Both the position numbers and the translations under genes were made by a program. DNA of 64,000 nt from Dryomyza anilis (lineage: Eukaryota; Arthropoda; Insecta; Diptera; Dryomyzidae): contig OX638130.1 of the NCBI GenBank assembly GCA_951804985.1, positions 1,640,501-1,704,500 on the forward strand, read 5' to 3'. Under the pieces are notes generated by a model. The model worked only from the letters and a program-made list of their open reading frames with translations. It was not told where the DNA came from and did no database searches. Shown piece after piece: positions 34,261 through 46,880 of the stretch; the first letter of the stretch is position 1; each line of letters opens with the position of its first letter.

Positions 34261-36002
34261 AAAACTTCCGAAAATAGAGCAATTATAGAGTTAATATGAG
34301 AATTTTTGACCTCTTAAGAGCGTGTCCTCTAATTAAGTCTTAACTGACTTAAAATGTTGGTTGAAAATAAAAATAAAAGTTACATATTCTCATGGATTTC
34401 GACATGGTTAAAACAAGGCGTAGTTCTAGCATAAAATACATTTTCAGATTCCTCAATTCGACAAAGTTTTTCGAAATTTCGGCGTTCAATAGCACAATAA
34501 ATGTAAACTAAACAAAAATATTTGACAAATACCGTGTCTAATCTTAAAAACAATGTCATATAAAAGAATCGATATGATTATAGTATAGGTAGCACCCTTT
34601 TCTAGAAATCACATGGAATGCATTTTTTTAATTTGCGGTAAAATTGCACTGAATTGCGACATATTGAGATTTATTGCGTCTAATAAATCTCTTGAGCTGC
34701 TGGGAAAATAAAGCATTTTCAATTTTACACTTTAAGGAGTCTTAGTTTTTCTTTTTTTAGAGTAACACTGTGTGTGTCTTGTGCCTGGGGTTTGTGTGGT
34801 TAATTAGCAGCAGGCAGCTGTCGGTCGGTCGGTCGGCATATCGATATTTGCAGCCTTCTCATAATTTTTGCTCATGATGCAACTAATTTGGCAGACAATG
34901 CAAAAGCAGTTCGGGCGAAATTTGCCCGCCGGCCCGGCAAAGGTGCTGCTGCTCTCGAAGAAAACTCAGGTTAGGTTGAAGAAAACCAACGGCAGAAATC
35001 TGAAAACACCGCCGCAGGCAGCAACAGCTGTTGTTGTGCATTGTTGCAACACCTCCTTCAAAATGTTGAAAAGAAAATTAACTTTAATTTTTCAAAGCGC
35101 CTCTCAATATGCGACACAGCATACAGAATACAGAGTCAGTCAAAAATGAGGTTGACTGGTGCTTTAACCGATACTTGTACCGCCGCCTGCCGCTGCGTTG
35201 CCATAATTTTGATTTATTTTACAGTTCAGCGACATAATCCCACAAAATTTTACCTAGGCGCTTGGCGAAAATTGTCGCCGTTTAACGCGGATTAAAAGCA
35301 AAAAGCACAAATGTCAAATAATCCTGTTTGTGCGGCGCGGCACTTCCTGCGAGGCGCGGTTCTGTTTGTTTTTCGCAGCACAAAAAGCCAAAAACAAACA
35401 ACGATGCGCAACTTTTTATTATTTTTAAATTGAATTTTTTTTTTTGGAAAATGCCTACTGCGGTTGATATCAGATCGGCACCCTTTCGAGGCATACCACG
35501 CAGTCTGTCTCTAAAATAAACAAATTGGTAGTAGAAATAAAGATCAACTTTGACTAGAGCACGTAAACATTTGCATATGGTCAACCCGACTGATGGTGAG
35601 GGGTGGTTCGTTCGTTCGGTCACTCGGCAAGGATGCGATTTCCGCGTAAAGACGCGTGTCCTTTGTTTATATTGCGGATGCGCGCGCCGCTCTCGATTTC
35701 CACGGCATGACTATGTTTTTGACGAGATGACGAGCCGCATAAACATTTATGATGGACATTTTATTGATGGTTGCATGAAATTGGAAAATTATGGTTTGTA
35801 TGTTGGCCGTTGTGTCAACAAGGACATGCATAAATAAAGGCGAGGTTTTCATTTAACGGTTGCCAGCTAAAATTTGACATTAAATGGATCAATAAAATAT
35901 ACAGCAGCATGCAAAATGCATACAAAGTACGGTATCAATAACGCATAACGTTCAGTAGCAAAAATTACATTTTTCGAAAACGTTTTACTTTGTTTTCTTT
36001 TA
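34261..36002. other. intergenic/intronic DNA, less AT-rich at 34.75-35.85 kb
   Basis: No supported gene. Open frames at 34868-35149, 35282-35623 and 35550-35837 overlap each other on both strands and show no family motif. The region has GC-richer patches (GTCGGTCGGTCGGTCGG near 34821, GCGGATGCGCGCGCCGCTC near 35675) that could be regulatory. Confidence 0.35.
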
Positions 36003-37400
36003 TTATAAAAATTTTATTTTTCACATAAAAACCAAAAAATCAAATTTAATTTTTAAATTTTCATTAAAAATTAAATGTTAACTAAAAATTTGTTTTTTCT
36101 CTAAAAATTTAATTTTTCACTAAAATTCCATTTTTCACTAAAAATTCAATTTTTCACTAAAAATTACATTTTTCACTACAAATTCATTTTTTCATAAAAA
36201 TTCAATTTTTCACTAAAAATTCAATTTTTCATTAAAAATTAAATTTTTCATTAAAAACTCAATTTTCACTGAAAATTCAATTATTCACTAAAAAAAATTT
36301 AATTTTTCATAAAAATTCAATTTCCACTCAAAATTTAATTTTTCACTAAAAATTTAATTTCCACTGAAAATTTAATTTTTCACTAAAAATTTAATTTTTC
36401 ACTAAAAATTTAATTTATCACTAAAAATTCAATTTTTCACTAAAAATTCAATTTTTCACTAAAAATTCAAAATTTCACTAAAAATTCAATTTTTCACTAC
36501 AAATTTAATTTTTCACTAAAAATTCCATTTTCATTAAAAATTCGATATTTTACTAAAAATTAAATTTTTCACTAAAAATTCAAATTTTCACTAAAAATTC
36601 AAATTTTCACTAAAAATTCAAATTTTCACTAAAAATTCAATTTTTCACTAAAAATTCAATTTTTCACTAAAAATTCAATTTATCACTTAAATTTAAAATT
36701 TTCACTAAAAATTAACTTTTTCATTAAAAATTAAATTTTTCACTAAAAATTAAATTTTTCACTAAAAATTAAAATTTTCACTAAAAATTAAAATTTTCAC
36801 TAAAAATTAAATTTTGCACTATAAATTCCATTTTCATTAAAAATTCGATATTTTACTAAAAATTCAATTTTTCACTAAAAATAAAATTTGTACTGAAAAT
36901 TCAATTTTTCACTAAAAATTCAAATTTTCACTAAAAATTCAATTTTTCACTAAAAATTCAATTTTTCACTACAAATTTAATTTTTCACTAAAAATTCCAT
37001 TTTCATTAAAAATTCGATATTTTACTAAAATTCAATTTTTCACTAAAAAATAAATTTGTACTGAAAATTCAATTTTTCAATAAAAATTCAAATTTTTACT
37101 AAAAATTCAATTTTTCACTAAAAATCCAATTTTTCACTAAAAATTCAATTTTTCACTAAAAATTCAATTTTTCACTAAAAATTCAATTTTTCACTAAAAA
37201 TTCAAATTTTCACTAAAAATTCAATTTTTCACTAAAAATTCAATTTTTCACTAAAAATTCAAATTTTCACTAAAAATTCAATTTTTCACTAAATATTCAA
37301 TTTTTCACTAGAAATTCCATTTTTTCACTAAAAATTCAATTTTTCACTCTAAATTAAAAAATTAAAATTACTTTTTCACTAAAAATTCAATTTTCAACTA
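36003..37400 (-). repeat. 19-bp AT-rich satellite array, copy 3 (inverted)
   Basis: About 1.4 kb, roughly 70 units close to AAAATTCAATTTTTCACTA, same orientation as the array at 22443-23013 and opposite to 4541-6232. A distinctive run CCATTTTCATT then TTCGATATTTTACT recurs at 36525, 36828 and 36997, so part of the array grew by copying multi-unit blocks. Confidence 0.92.
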
Positions 37401-40400
37401 AAAAATTCAAATATCCTTATAACTTAAAATTTCCACTATAACCTTAAATTTTCCTTCTAAACCAAAATTGATCTATTTTCTCCATACATTCAATATAAAG
37501 CTGTGTTTATACTGATGTTGTAACATTGCGTAAAAAACAATGTAATGCATTTCTAAATTAATTTGCATATCAATAGCAGCGTTGACAGGCGCCCGATCAC
37601 TTCTGATCGGCATTGCCAAAATATGCGCCTCAATAATTTGCATCCCTCAAGGATCAGCGCATCAGTGAGTGGATGCAACAGCCGCGCATGCGTCAAAATG
37701 CACAATCATCGGTCGCATAATTTGTCATTCGGTAATTTTAAGCCGCATTCGTTGTGCAGATCACTGCCAGACTGTTTTGCATATCCTGATTGATTTATGG
37801 TTGCTGTGCAAAACGAGCACATGCAGGCGATGATTTGCACTTTAATCCTTGCACAGAGTGTTGCGGTTCTGATCTCAAGAGATTGTGCACTTAAAGTGCC
37901 ATTAGGTCGTGTTTTAAATATGTAATGAGATGAATTTGCAGTTTTCAGGACATTGTCAAAAATGAAAAAAAAGGATTAAATTGATAGCAAGTTCGCTGGT
38001 TGAAAAAACGTCTTTAGATAGTATATAATTTATCAATTTTAAAATATATATGTTTTTTGCTATTGCGCTACCACTTTTGTATTATTGAATTTTTGAATAT
38101 TCCTACTTTCGTCCTGCAGCCTGCAGAGAAACCCTTAATTGCTGCGCCGTAATTTTGCGCATTCATGCCAAATCGTGTTAAATATTTATTCAAATATTTA
38201 TCGACTGCAAACAAATATTTGTGCATTGATCGATCTATTGAGTGTGGATAGCTATTTTTTTAGATATTCATTTTTTCGTTTTTCTCTTTTTTTCGGTATT
38301 GTTTGGATTAAGGACGATGATAAATTACAAAAAAATGGACAGATGCAAAATGTGCGCATCTCGTATAAAATAGAGATGCATTTGATAACGCAAATATTTG
38401 AAATCAATACAAATATTATGACTAAGCTAAGTCGGGGAGAGGCGCTCAAAGGACGCATCAAGGATATTTTTTTGATTTTGGTGTATTGTACTAAAAGTTC
38501 GTTATTGTTGGCATTTGTGGAGGCGATATCAAGACTGATTTGATGGTTATTCAAATTTTAGGGGTTATTCTATAGTTTTAAACAAGGATCTTATTTAGAG
38601 GAATACAATTGTAGGAAAGCCATATTTGAAAATACATTTGAAATGTAAATAGAAAAAAGTTAGTTCTTTCGATCGTTACTCTGGACTATGCTCTGAATAA
38701 TTATAAATAATTTTCGAAAATATCATTACATTTTAACTGCTAATTTAAATATGAAATTTGGAAAGGTTTGGAATATGTCACAAACTTTTATAAAACTCGT
38801 TATATGTAGGTCGAGTATTAAACAATTAAATGTTAGGCAAAAAAAGTGCGTTAGAAAAGAAATTATTCAATTAACTGTCTGTCAATTTTGTAAAACAAAC
38901 CGACGATAAATGTTCTAAAATAATTCTATAGTCTCCTTAAACCATAAATATTTTATATTTTCAACGGTCCACCTTTCGCAAATTGATTTCGAAAGATATA
39001 CCGAGAAATAGATCGTCTTTGAATCTGTTATCTTGTTCTGTTTTATTACAAAAACCCACCAGCTGTTTGTGAAAATATAAAATTTTGGAGCTGCTTAAAC
39101 TGAGAGCATTTTTCGATTTCATGCCACATTAACGATTTTTCATTTTTACAATTTTTACTGTAACTTTTCGGACGATCATTAATATTGTTGTTCGGAATTT
39201 CATTTATGAAATTTAAACTTACTACATGTTAGTACTGCACATTATTTACACAAAATTAGACACAACCAGTTCTAATTGTGTTACACTGCAAAACCTCAAA
39301 AAGTACGTTGTCGCGGCCGATCATTAATCAACGACGAAATAGATCTTTATTACGCGATAGTGTTGCCTAAAACTAGCGACTCAAAAACATACATATTCGA
39401 CATGCGTCCAGTGTCAGCACCCCATGTAAAAGTACGCACATCCTAGATGTTCGTCCTGAAAGCATATCCTGCACACTAAGCAACCGAAATCAATTAACGC
39501 AACTTAATGATGTTTTAAACAAATTGACGTGGCACCGCCATGCAGTACAACTAATGACATTTACTATGCGCCACCGACACATCATTAACTGTCAGGGTGG
39601 TGGTGGCAGCAGCAAGGACATTCTGCAGGACTATACACTGCAGCGCGCACTCTTAGCCGAAAAACTTTGCTAAAAAACATACGCAACTGTCAATCAATGC
39701 GCATCAAACGGCGTGCGCTGTCACAATGACGTTTACGACAACCCTGTCAGCGCTATATGGGCGCATTGTCTCTACAGTCAAATGTCAATGCGTCACTTTT
39801 TAACAAACTATTCGCCAAAGTATTCATTTAATAGTTGTAATGTGGTATCGAAAAATACGCGGCGCACTAATCGCTCTCAGTAGGTGGCAACAGTGGCCGC
39901 CGAAAAACGGAAATGCGCGATATGTCATAAATGTCAAACGTCATCTAATCTGTCAGTAACGATCACTGCTGTGCTGTAAATGCAAAATCCTGCAGTCTAA
40001 AGCAGTAAACCACAAATTGACACATGCTTGATGTTGGTCATGACTGGTGCAAGAAACTGCAAGGCCAAAATGAAAAAAATACAAATGTCACCGTTGGTGG
40101 TGGTGACCACGCGTATGTCACTTTATCACAGCGCCGATAACATCTTTATGACGACTAATAATAGTGTTTTGCAGCAAGTGACTGTCCATATCCTGGTAGT
40201 CCTTGCATGTGTTAAATTAATGACGACCAAAAGCATAAGGCACACGTTGAAAAACGTCATAAAAGTTGATTATTTTAACGACAGCTTCAATTTGAACGGT
40301 GTGTTGTTTGACATTAAGTCAAATACTTCAGTCAGATACTAATGTGGCTAGTACGGGAGTCATTATGGCCTAGCCACTTTTCAAATTTTGTTAATGAACT

Positions 40401-41220
40401 TTTATGTAATTTTTCAATTTAATGGATCTGAAGTAAATTTAAACAACTTCGTCAAACCAGTCGGTTCGTAAAAGGATTTCCTTTCTACAACTTTTTTTTT
40501 TTTTTTGATCCATTTTATTTAACAAATTTTTTCCAATATTTGCTGATTCTCGACAACAACAAAAACATATTTTTGGAACTCTATTTTTTTGGTTTCTACT
40601 TTGGTCTACTCGAAGGAAACATTTCTCTTGTAGAAATTTGCACTAGGGAAGACATTATAAGGTCCAGATCTGATTGTTAATGTGAATCGGGCGAACGTAA
40701 AAACACCGTAATCAGTTCTCTATCATGACCCTATTACAATTTCTACTAGAGAATAATTCCTTCTGAATGTTATGACAAATTTATTGAAAACCTTTCAATA
40801 TTTAATAATTTCGATCAAATAAGATCAATTTGATCTGAAACTCAGTTTGGAATTGAACAATCCAGAATTTAATAAAGTTTGGATAACCCATTAACTTTCG
40901 ATGCAGAAACGCATCGCATCGACCTTCCAATTTGAAGCCTGTTATCGTTTTATTTCCCCATATACTCGCATTGAACTCGAAACGATATCGGAACGAATGG
41001 CATATCATTGCAATCAAATATATTTCTAAATCAGTAGCTTGTTTCTGTAAATCAAGTGTATCACTTGTCGATTTCTGTGACGTCAAAATTTTTCAAATGT
41101 CTACAAAATTATTCGATAAGATATGAAAATTGCGAAATTCTGACGTCAAATCGACAATTTGAGTCGACAACTTTGATCGATAAAATTACAGAAACCACCT
41201 ACAGATATATTTCATAATAT
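37401..41220. other. intergenic/intronic DNA
   Basis: No supported gene. The open frame at 38139-38543 is Ile/Phe-rich and has no motif; the one at 40028-40342 is similar. The stretch 39300-40360 is less AT-rich and free of obvious repeats, so it may be regulatory. From about 40710 to 41010 are degenerate repeat pieces (GAACGAATGGCATA, GTTATCGTTT) related to 21.5-21.8 and 56.2-56.5 kb. Confidence 0.35.
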
Positions 41221-42061
41221 ATATCGTCGTCGTTCAGTGAAAAGTCACTAGGTCCAAAAATTGAGTATTGAGATAAATGTTTTTAAAGATATAAATTACC
41301 GTAACAAATCATAATATTATTGATTCAAATAGTGCTGAGCTTGTAGAATAGACAACACATTCCGCTATAAAATGCAAAAAATAAAATAGTTTGGACAAAT
41401 CACATGACCGTAATTGGCTTCTTTATTTATCGTTCAGTAAAAATCACTAAGTCACAGTAACAGTGCTCCAGTTTAGCCAAATAATTGTATCGGATTTCAG
41501 TTTGAATTGGAGATGAAAGAACTGCATAATATCTATCATTTAATCCAAAAATCGTTGAAATCCAACCATTTTTGTGGACTCGGCACCGTTTTAATCATAT
41601 TTCGACGATTGCTGTTCAATGAAAAGTCACTAAGTCCCATTTAAACAAATACAGTGATCCAGCTTATCCAAATAATTGTATCTGATTTTAGTTTAAATTA
41701 GAGATGAAAGATTTCGAGAGATGAAAGATTTCAATTTGCCGTTCAGTGAAAAATCATTAAGAGCTTTATTAATTATAGTATTTTTGATGAGAAATGTCCA
41801 TGTAGATCTTCTTCTATAGTTTAAGTCCAAAATATATTTAATCGGACCCTTTTTAAAGGCTAATTGTAGACTTGAGTACTTTTCACTGAAATATTTGGAG
41901 TTAGTGATTTTTCATTTTTAATATCTTCGATTTGGTAAGATGTAGGACTCCGAGGACATTTCCAACGTAAAAATGAGTTCGTTTTTATTATAGTGGCTTA
42001 ATAATATTTCGGTATTATCGAAAAATGGACTTAACGACTTTTCACTGAACGACGACGATAT
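41221..42061. mobile_element. 841-bp TIR element with internal copies of its end
   Basis: The left end ATATCGTCGTCGTTCAGTGA and the right end are inverted over 35 bp with three mismatches. The subterminal motif GTTCAGTGAAAAGTCACTAAGTC recurs inside at about 41431, 41613 and 41740 in direct orientation, and inverted near 41880. A 60-bp block (CAG.TTAGCCAAATAATTG ... GAGATGAAAG type) at 41460-41518 recurs at 41650-41709. No transposase frame is present. Family unknown. Confidence 0.75.
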
Positions 42062-43032
42062 GATAGGGACTTTCTAGAATTAATCATCTGAATATTAAGA
42101 GAGCAAATGACTTATTTATAAAATATAAGTAAACAATAAATATTTTACTGGTTTCTTGACTATTAAAAACCAAAAAGTTCATGTAAAATTGTCTAAGTAT
42201 ACTTAAAGTATATAATGTATATACTCTTGATTCTTTATTATTTTTAGAATTTTTGTGCCTCATTTGACACATATAATTCAAAAACTTTATTATGAGTTTT
42301 GAATTATACCATCTGAAATATAAAAGAGTTCTGTCAATAACCCAAATCAGTTTAATATCCACTTTCTGTATTTCTGTCATTTCTGCGAATTTTTCGTTAG
42401 TTCGGAATACAGAATGAGACTTCAAATCTAATTATTGATTTTAATCTGATCTTTTTCATATCATATCTTCGCTCTGAATTAATAATATCGTACGTCCTTA
42501 AGAAATCCTATGAAAATACGACATTATAGTTTCGCTGCGAATAAATGTCAGCCAGAGAGGAATATTGAAACTTAAAACTCAAAAAATTGCTACGTATCCC
42601 TTGTTGCACCTCAATCTAATGTAAGTAAGTTTAAAATTGTTGATATTCACAAAAGACCCATTCAATTTTCTCTCTATGTCTGTTCAATTTATGCACTCTT
42701 TCAACTTTCAATTTTAAATTGAAAAACAGTGAAATTCCTTTTTTTCTTTCAGTTTCTCTTTTAGTCCTTCGTGCTCAGTTGAATCAGCCTAAATTGAAAG
42801 CAATGTGCTCTCCATTATGATACTCTTTCTATTCTATATCGCTATTCGCTCTCCCTCTCCTCACGTATCCTTTGCACACTCTCGATAAAAAAATATATGC
42901 AACTCGTTGCAATGTCAACAATATTAACTGTAATTCAACGGCTCATCGTTCCGTTAGGGGATGATTGCGGGATCCTCCGTACGAAGGATGCACTCTCCGA
43001 AGACGCAACAAAATAATACTGAGGCTGATTTG
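42062..43032. other. intergenic DNA
   Basis: No gene seen. GAAAATACGACATTAT at 42513-42528 also occurs at 57829-57844, marking a small dispersed repeat. The part 42740-43020 is less AT-rich and lies just upstream of the candidate promoter at 43033. Confidence 0.35.
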
Positions 43033-43160
43033 TATTTAAGTGGCTAACATTTCAGTGAAAGATTCATTCAGGATTCCTGAGCTCAAACGAACGCATCGAT
43101 CGATTAAGTTTTAAACCGACTGTTTAATTTTAAATCAACGTATTTCAAATTTATTTAACG
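43033..43160 (+). promoter_or_regulatory. candidate TATA/Inr promoter and 5' UTR exon
   Basis: TATTTAAG at 43033-43040 is TATA-like. TCATTC at 43064-43069 fits the insect initiator with A+1 at 43066, 33 bp downstream, which is the expected spacing. A strong donor, ACG|GTAAGT, follows at 43160/43161. The next strong plus-strand acceptor is 44039/44040, just before a coding frame. This would make a UTR exon of about 95 bp and an intron of about 880 bp. All signals are short, so chance is a real alternative. Confidence 0.35.
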
Positions 43161-44039
43161 GTAAGTCACACTTAACTCGTTTAAAAATATATAGGTACCC
43201 TCATAAAAAAAAAAAAACATTAAAAGCATCAAGTTTTTAAAAAGTTTTCTTAAATCAAAATTTTGCAATTTCATATCAATTTTGAACAAATATTTGAATA
43301 ATTTTTTATTCCCAACTCTTATCTTCAATACAATCAATAGTTTTAGTATTATACAATTTCTCGACAAAATTCCATATTTTTCAAATTATTCAATTTCCCA
43401 TCAAATTTATAAAATTCTAATTTTTTGTACATATTCCCTATTTCGCATTCATCTTGAGCCTTTTAATTAAATAAATGGGACCTTGACACTGTTTTTTTAT
43501 TCTACACAACACCTCAAACGGAAATCGTTCTAGAAACAGGCTAAAGAAAAACCAGTTGCTACCGACAGGACATGCGTGCAAGGATCACCCTTATATTATG
43601 CATATCTTGCTACATATTTGCATATTCTCCTAAGCAATATATCTGATTTAAAGCATTTCTACAAATCTGACTCATGTACCATGTAGCAGATCTTAACACA
43701 CAGATATACTAAAGATTCCCAAAGGACGATTTTAAAAATTGTCCCATTTGCATCTGCATATTCTGCAGATTACTAAATGTTGCTGTCTTATAAAACAGGA
43801 ACAGAAACATTTAATATAATGGTCAAGCAAATGTGTGTTAATCACAAGACAAACAAAGCAACCCGCAATTATGTTGTCCTGCCACAGGATAATGGCGAGA
43901 AACGACTTTTGAACCTTTTTTTTGTCACAAACACTGCAGCTGTTTTATGAACTTGGCGCGGAAATGTTTGGGGGCCAAGAAATTATCATATTTAATCTTC
44001 AAGATTATTATAATTTATTTTTTGTTCTTTTCTTTTTAG
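43161..44039 (+). other. possible intron
   Basis: AT-rich stretch between the donor at 43161 and the polypyrimidine/AG acceptor TTTGTTCTTTTCTTTTTAG ending at 44039. No coding frame on the plus strand is convincing until about 43922. The open frame that runs from 43922 through the acceptor is read as accidental. Confidence 0.35.
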
Positions 44040-44392
44040 TTTTCTTCGAAAAAAAAAACAACAAAATGATGAAATGGGCTGTAAATGTTGCACGCAAATC
44101 ATATCTGCCACCACCTACCGAAAACTCAAATGATGTTCTGCCCTATGATGAGCTCGTGGGCGCCGAGGAAATTATTGTACGTGGCTGTTATTCGCGCAGC
44201 TCCCTGAGCACCATTGGCGCGCATGTCCTGACGACAACGACTACCACGGTGACTGGGGATCGACGTTTGCATAGGCGCCAGTCTTTTGATGTGCGCACAC
44301 TGCGTCGCAGCATGGAGACCATGGTGATGGGACGCGCGAAACAACGTCCAAGACAATCGATAACTTATATTTCGGAAAGTACTTTGATTTAA
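44040..44392 (+). CDS. probable terminal coding exon of an unidentified gene
   Basis: After a strong 3' splice site (19-nt pyrimidine-rich tract and AG at 44038-44039), an open frame carries tandem start codons at 44066 and 44069 and stops at 44390-44392. Counting from 44066 the product is 108 residues: MMKWAVNVARKSYLPPPTE, an acidic stretch (YDELVGAEEIIV), a Thr run, then a basic C-terminal part (RRLHRRQSFD, TLRRSMETM, AKQRPRQS) ending ESTLI. RRQS and RPRQS are possible basophilic-kinase sites. The third codon positions are much less AT-rich than the surroundings. If upstream exons are coding, the frame at the acceptor is compatible with a phase-1 donor. The family is not recognised. Confidence 0.55.
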
Positions 44393-44514
44393 GATTAAAA
44401 AAAAATGGAAACATGGGAGGAAATGGGAGGAAAACTCTGCGGAGTTTAGCACGATGCGCTTATTTTAGTTTTTAAGTATTTTCTTCATTTTAAGACTTGT
44501 ACATAATAAATTAT

Positions 44515-44520
44515 TTAACT
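44515..44520 (+). terminator. poly(A) signal after the exon at 44040-44392
   Basis: AATAAA lies 122 bp after the stop codon, followed by AT-rich DNA. It supports the preceding frame as a real terminal exon. Confidence 0.5.
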
Positions 44521-44743
44521 ATTTATAAATATATGTGGTATTTTATTCATTTTTCGTGAGTTAATATAATTTAAGGTATTTTAAAAATAATATAAATCCT
44601 TATCGGAATTATTATCAATGAAAATTTATAACTGAAATACAATTTATTAATTCGGGAAAAAGAAATTTTTGTTAGAGAGAAAAATTCGTGAAAATAATTC
44701 TTTCTTAAAATAGTTTTATAATACAAAAAATGAAAAAAAAACA

Positions 44744-44878
44744 GGCTCTAATCACGTATGACGATAATCCTCCAACGATATCGTTTATACGATAGTCTTA
44801 CTTAAGCAAAAACGATAGCGTTTTATGAATATTTCAATATTTCAACGACGATCGTTTTTAAGGTACGTGATGAGAGCC
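44744..44878. mobile_element. 135-bp MITE
   Basis: Left end GGCTCTAATCACGTA and right end TACGTGATGAGAGCC are inverted with one mismatch. The interior has ACGATA/ACGATCG strings in inverted order. CA is on both outer flanks. No coding capacity. Confidence 0.6.
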
Positions 44879-45416
44879 CAGGTCATTTTATTCAGAGAAA
44901 ACATTCATCGATATGAAGAATTTATTCATAAATATTATGAATTTTTCTATCAACTAACAGATTCATCATATATATACCACCGTTCATAAACGTATTCATA
45001 CTATCGAACATCATAGTGAAGAACGAAATATTTGTTTGTGAATTGTTCATAATATTTATGAATATAATATTTAATATGATGAATATTGTTGAACTAATAT
45101 TATTTTTTTTTTCAAAAAAATGCATTGATGGACATTTTTTTAAAGAATTTTACAAATATAATTTGTTTTTAGAAAATTATTCGAAAAAAAAAATGTTCGA
45201 AAAAAATATTCTATACAAAAAAATTTCGAAAACAAAAATGTCCGAAAAAAATTTTTTTTAGTGTCCGATTATATTTTAATTAATTAATGTATGTCGAGCA
45301 AGCATTATATAAGAAATAACATACAAGAACTACTTGAGAACTGAGAAGTACGGCAAAAAATGAACAAAAAATAAATATTTCGATTGAAATTGTTTTGAAG
45401 AACAGCATTCTTCAAT

Positions 45417-45976
45417 ATGATGTAAATATATTTTGTATTTTATGTATTTGATGAAACGTATTCTTCACATACAATTCATCATATTGAAGAACACTTTTTC
45501 GAAAAACTGCGATCATATTTATGATCGCATTCAAAACATTGATGTCGTTAGTCATTAATATTATGAATGGTTCTTCAATACAATGAATCATGGTTTGTAG
45601 AACGGGATTCATCAATATGATGTAAACTTTTTTGTGTGTTTATATCTTTTATAATACAAATTATATCCTACACTAAGAGTGAACGGGTATATATGATGTA
45701 AATATATTTTGTATTTTATTTGTTCATTAATATGATGAAACGTATTCTTCACATACAGTTCTTCATATTGAAGAACACTTTTTCGACAAGCTGTGATCAT
45801 ATTTATGATCGCATTTAAAACATTGATGTCGTTAGTCATTAATATTATGAATGGTTCTTCAATACAATGAATCATGGTTTGTAGAACGGAATTCATCAAT
45901 ATGATGCACATTTTTTTATGTGTTTATATCTTTTATCATACAAATTATATCCTACACTAAGACTGAACGGGTATAT
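45417..45976 (+). repeat. 277-bp tandem duplication inside the foldback complex
   Basis: ATGATGTAAATATATTTTG starts at 45417 and again at 45694. Each copy runs through TTCATCATATTGAAGAACAC-type sequence, ATGAATCATGGTTTGTAGAA and a piece of mini-me-like sequence (TATATCCTACACTAAGA). The second copy flows on into the longer mini-me-like segment at 45950-46260, so that fragment was copied along with the module. Confidence 0.65.
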
Positions 45977-46260
45977 TCAGTTTGGTCATCCGTTTGTATG
46001 ACCCAGAAAGAGGGGTCGACAAGTAAATTCTTGATCAGCGTGAGCTCCTGAGTCAATTTAGCTACGTCCGCCTATCCGCCTGTCTTTTAAAATCACAATT
46101 TCAATAAAACTAAAATAGCTTGATCAATGAAACTTCGACGTTAGGTTACTTATATATCTACGCTGTCTGATATTGAAAATATTCGGTCTTTTTCATGATC
46201 GGTCAATTGTGACCTGTTCAAATACCTCACATAACAATAACATCTACTACTGATTTGTAC
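45950..46260 (+). mobile_element. mini-me-like element, degenerate
   Basis: CACTAAGACTGAACGGGTATATTCAGTTTGG begins a segment with TTCTTGATCAGCGTGAGCTC core-like sequence, CCGCCTATCCGCCTGTC (a decayed GTCY block) and ATCAATGAAACTTCGACG. It matches 8117-8560 in order and orientation. The end is unclear because it merges with the foldback modules. Confidence 0.55.
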
Positions 46261-46599
46261 TTCATATCGGCCAAAGTAAGCTTTTTGGTATAAAAAAATA
46301 TTAAAAGTGAAAAACATTGAAAAAATACGATTTTAGTTGAATGAATGAAATCATCAATATGACGAACACTGGTAGTTGGTGAAATTTTTGGTGATATTTT
46401 TAGGTGTGTTGTATACTGCAAAAATTTACATCATATTGATGAATTCCGTTCTTCAAACCATGACTCATTGTATTGAAGAACCATTAATAATATTAATGAG
46501 TAACGTCATTATTGTTATGAATGCAATCATAAATATGAAGAACGCTTGTTAACTGTCGAAAAAGTATGTAAGGAATACGTTTCATCATATTATTGATCC

Positions 46600-46880
46600 A
46601 AAAAAAAATGCATAAATTAGTAAAATGCTTTAAAAAAATTGTTCGAATAAAAATATATTTAAAAAAAAAAGTTTTTTTAGACATTTTTTTTCGAAATTTT
46701 TTTTATTTTTCAAACTATTTTTTTTCGAACAAATTTTTTTTAACAATTTTTTTTCGAAAATATATTTTTATTCGAATTTTTTTTTTTAAAACCTTTTTTT
46801 TTTCGAACAATTTTTTTACATCACTTTTTTTCGAATTGTTTGACAAAAAACAATTTTTTTTTTTTAATTTTATGAATAAA
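46600..46880. repeat. TTTTTTCGAA-rich simple sequence
   Basis: Runs of T broken by CGAA or CGAAC at intervals of 15-25 bp. The same texture covers 47660-48200. It resembles the CGAAAA-rich blocks at 25.4-26.7 kb on the other strand. Confidence 0.6.

Noticed and set aside
38139..38543. 134-codon open frame, plus strand
   Set aside because: Ile/Phe/Tyr-rich composition as expected of AT-rich noncoding DNA, with an overlapping frame on the minus strand and no motif.
40028..40342. 104-codon open frame, plus strand
   Set aside because: No motif, no upstream promoter signals and no clear poly(A) signal. The low-AT context alone explains it.
43922..44065. Extension of the 44-kb frame upstream to a start codon at 43922
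   Set aside because: It reads through a polypyrimidine tract and AG acceptor and encodes Phe/Leu/Ile-rich sequence typical of intron. The start at 44066 or splicing at 44040 is preferred.
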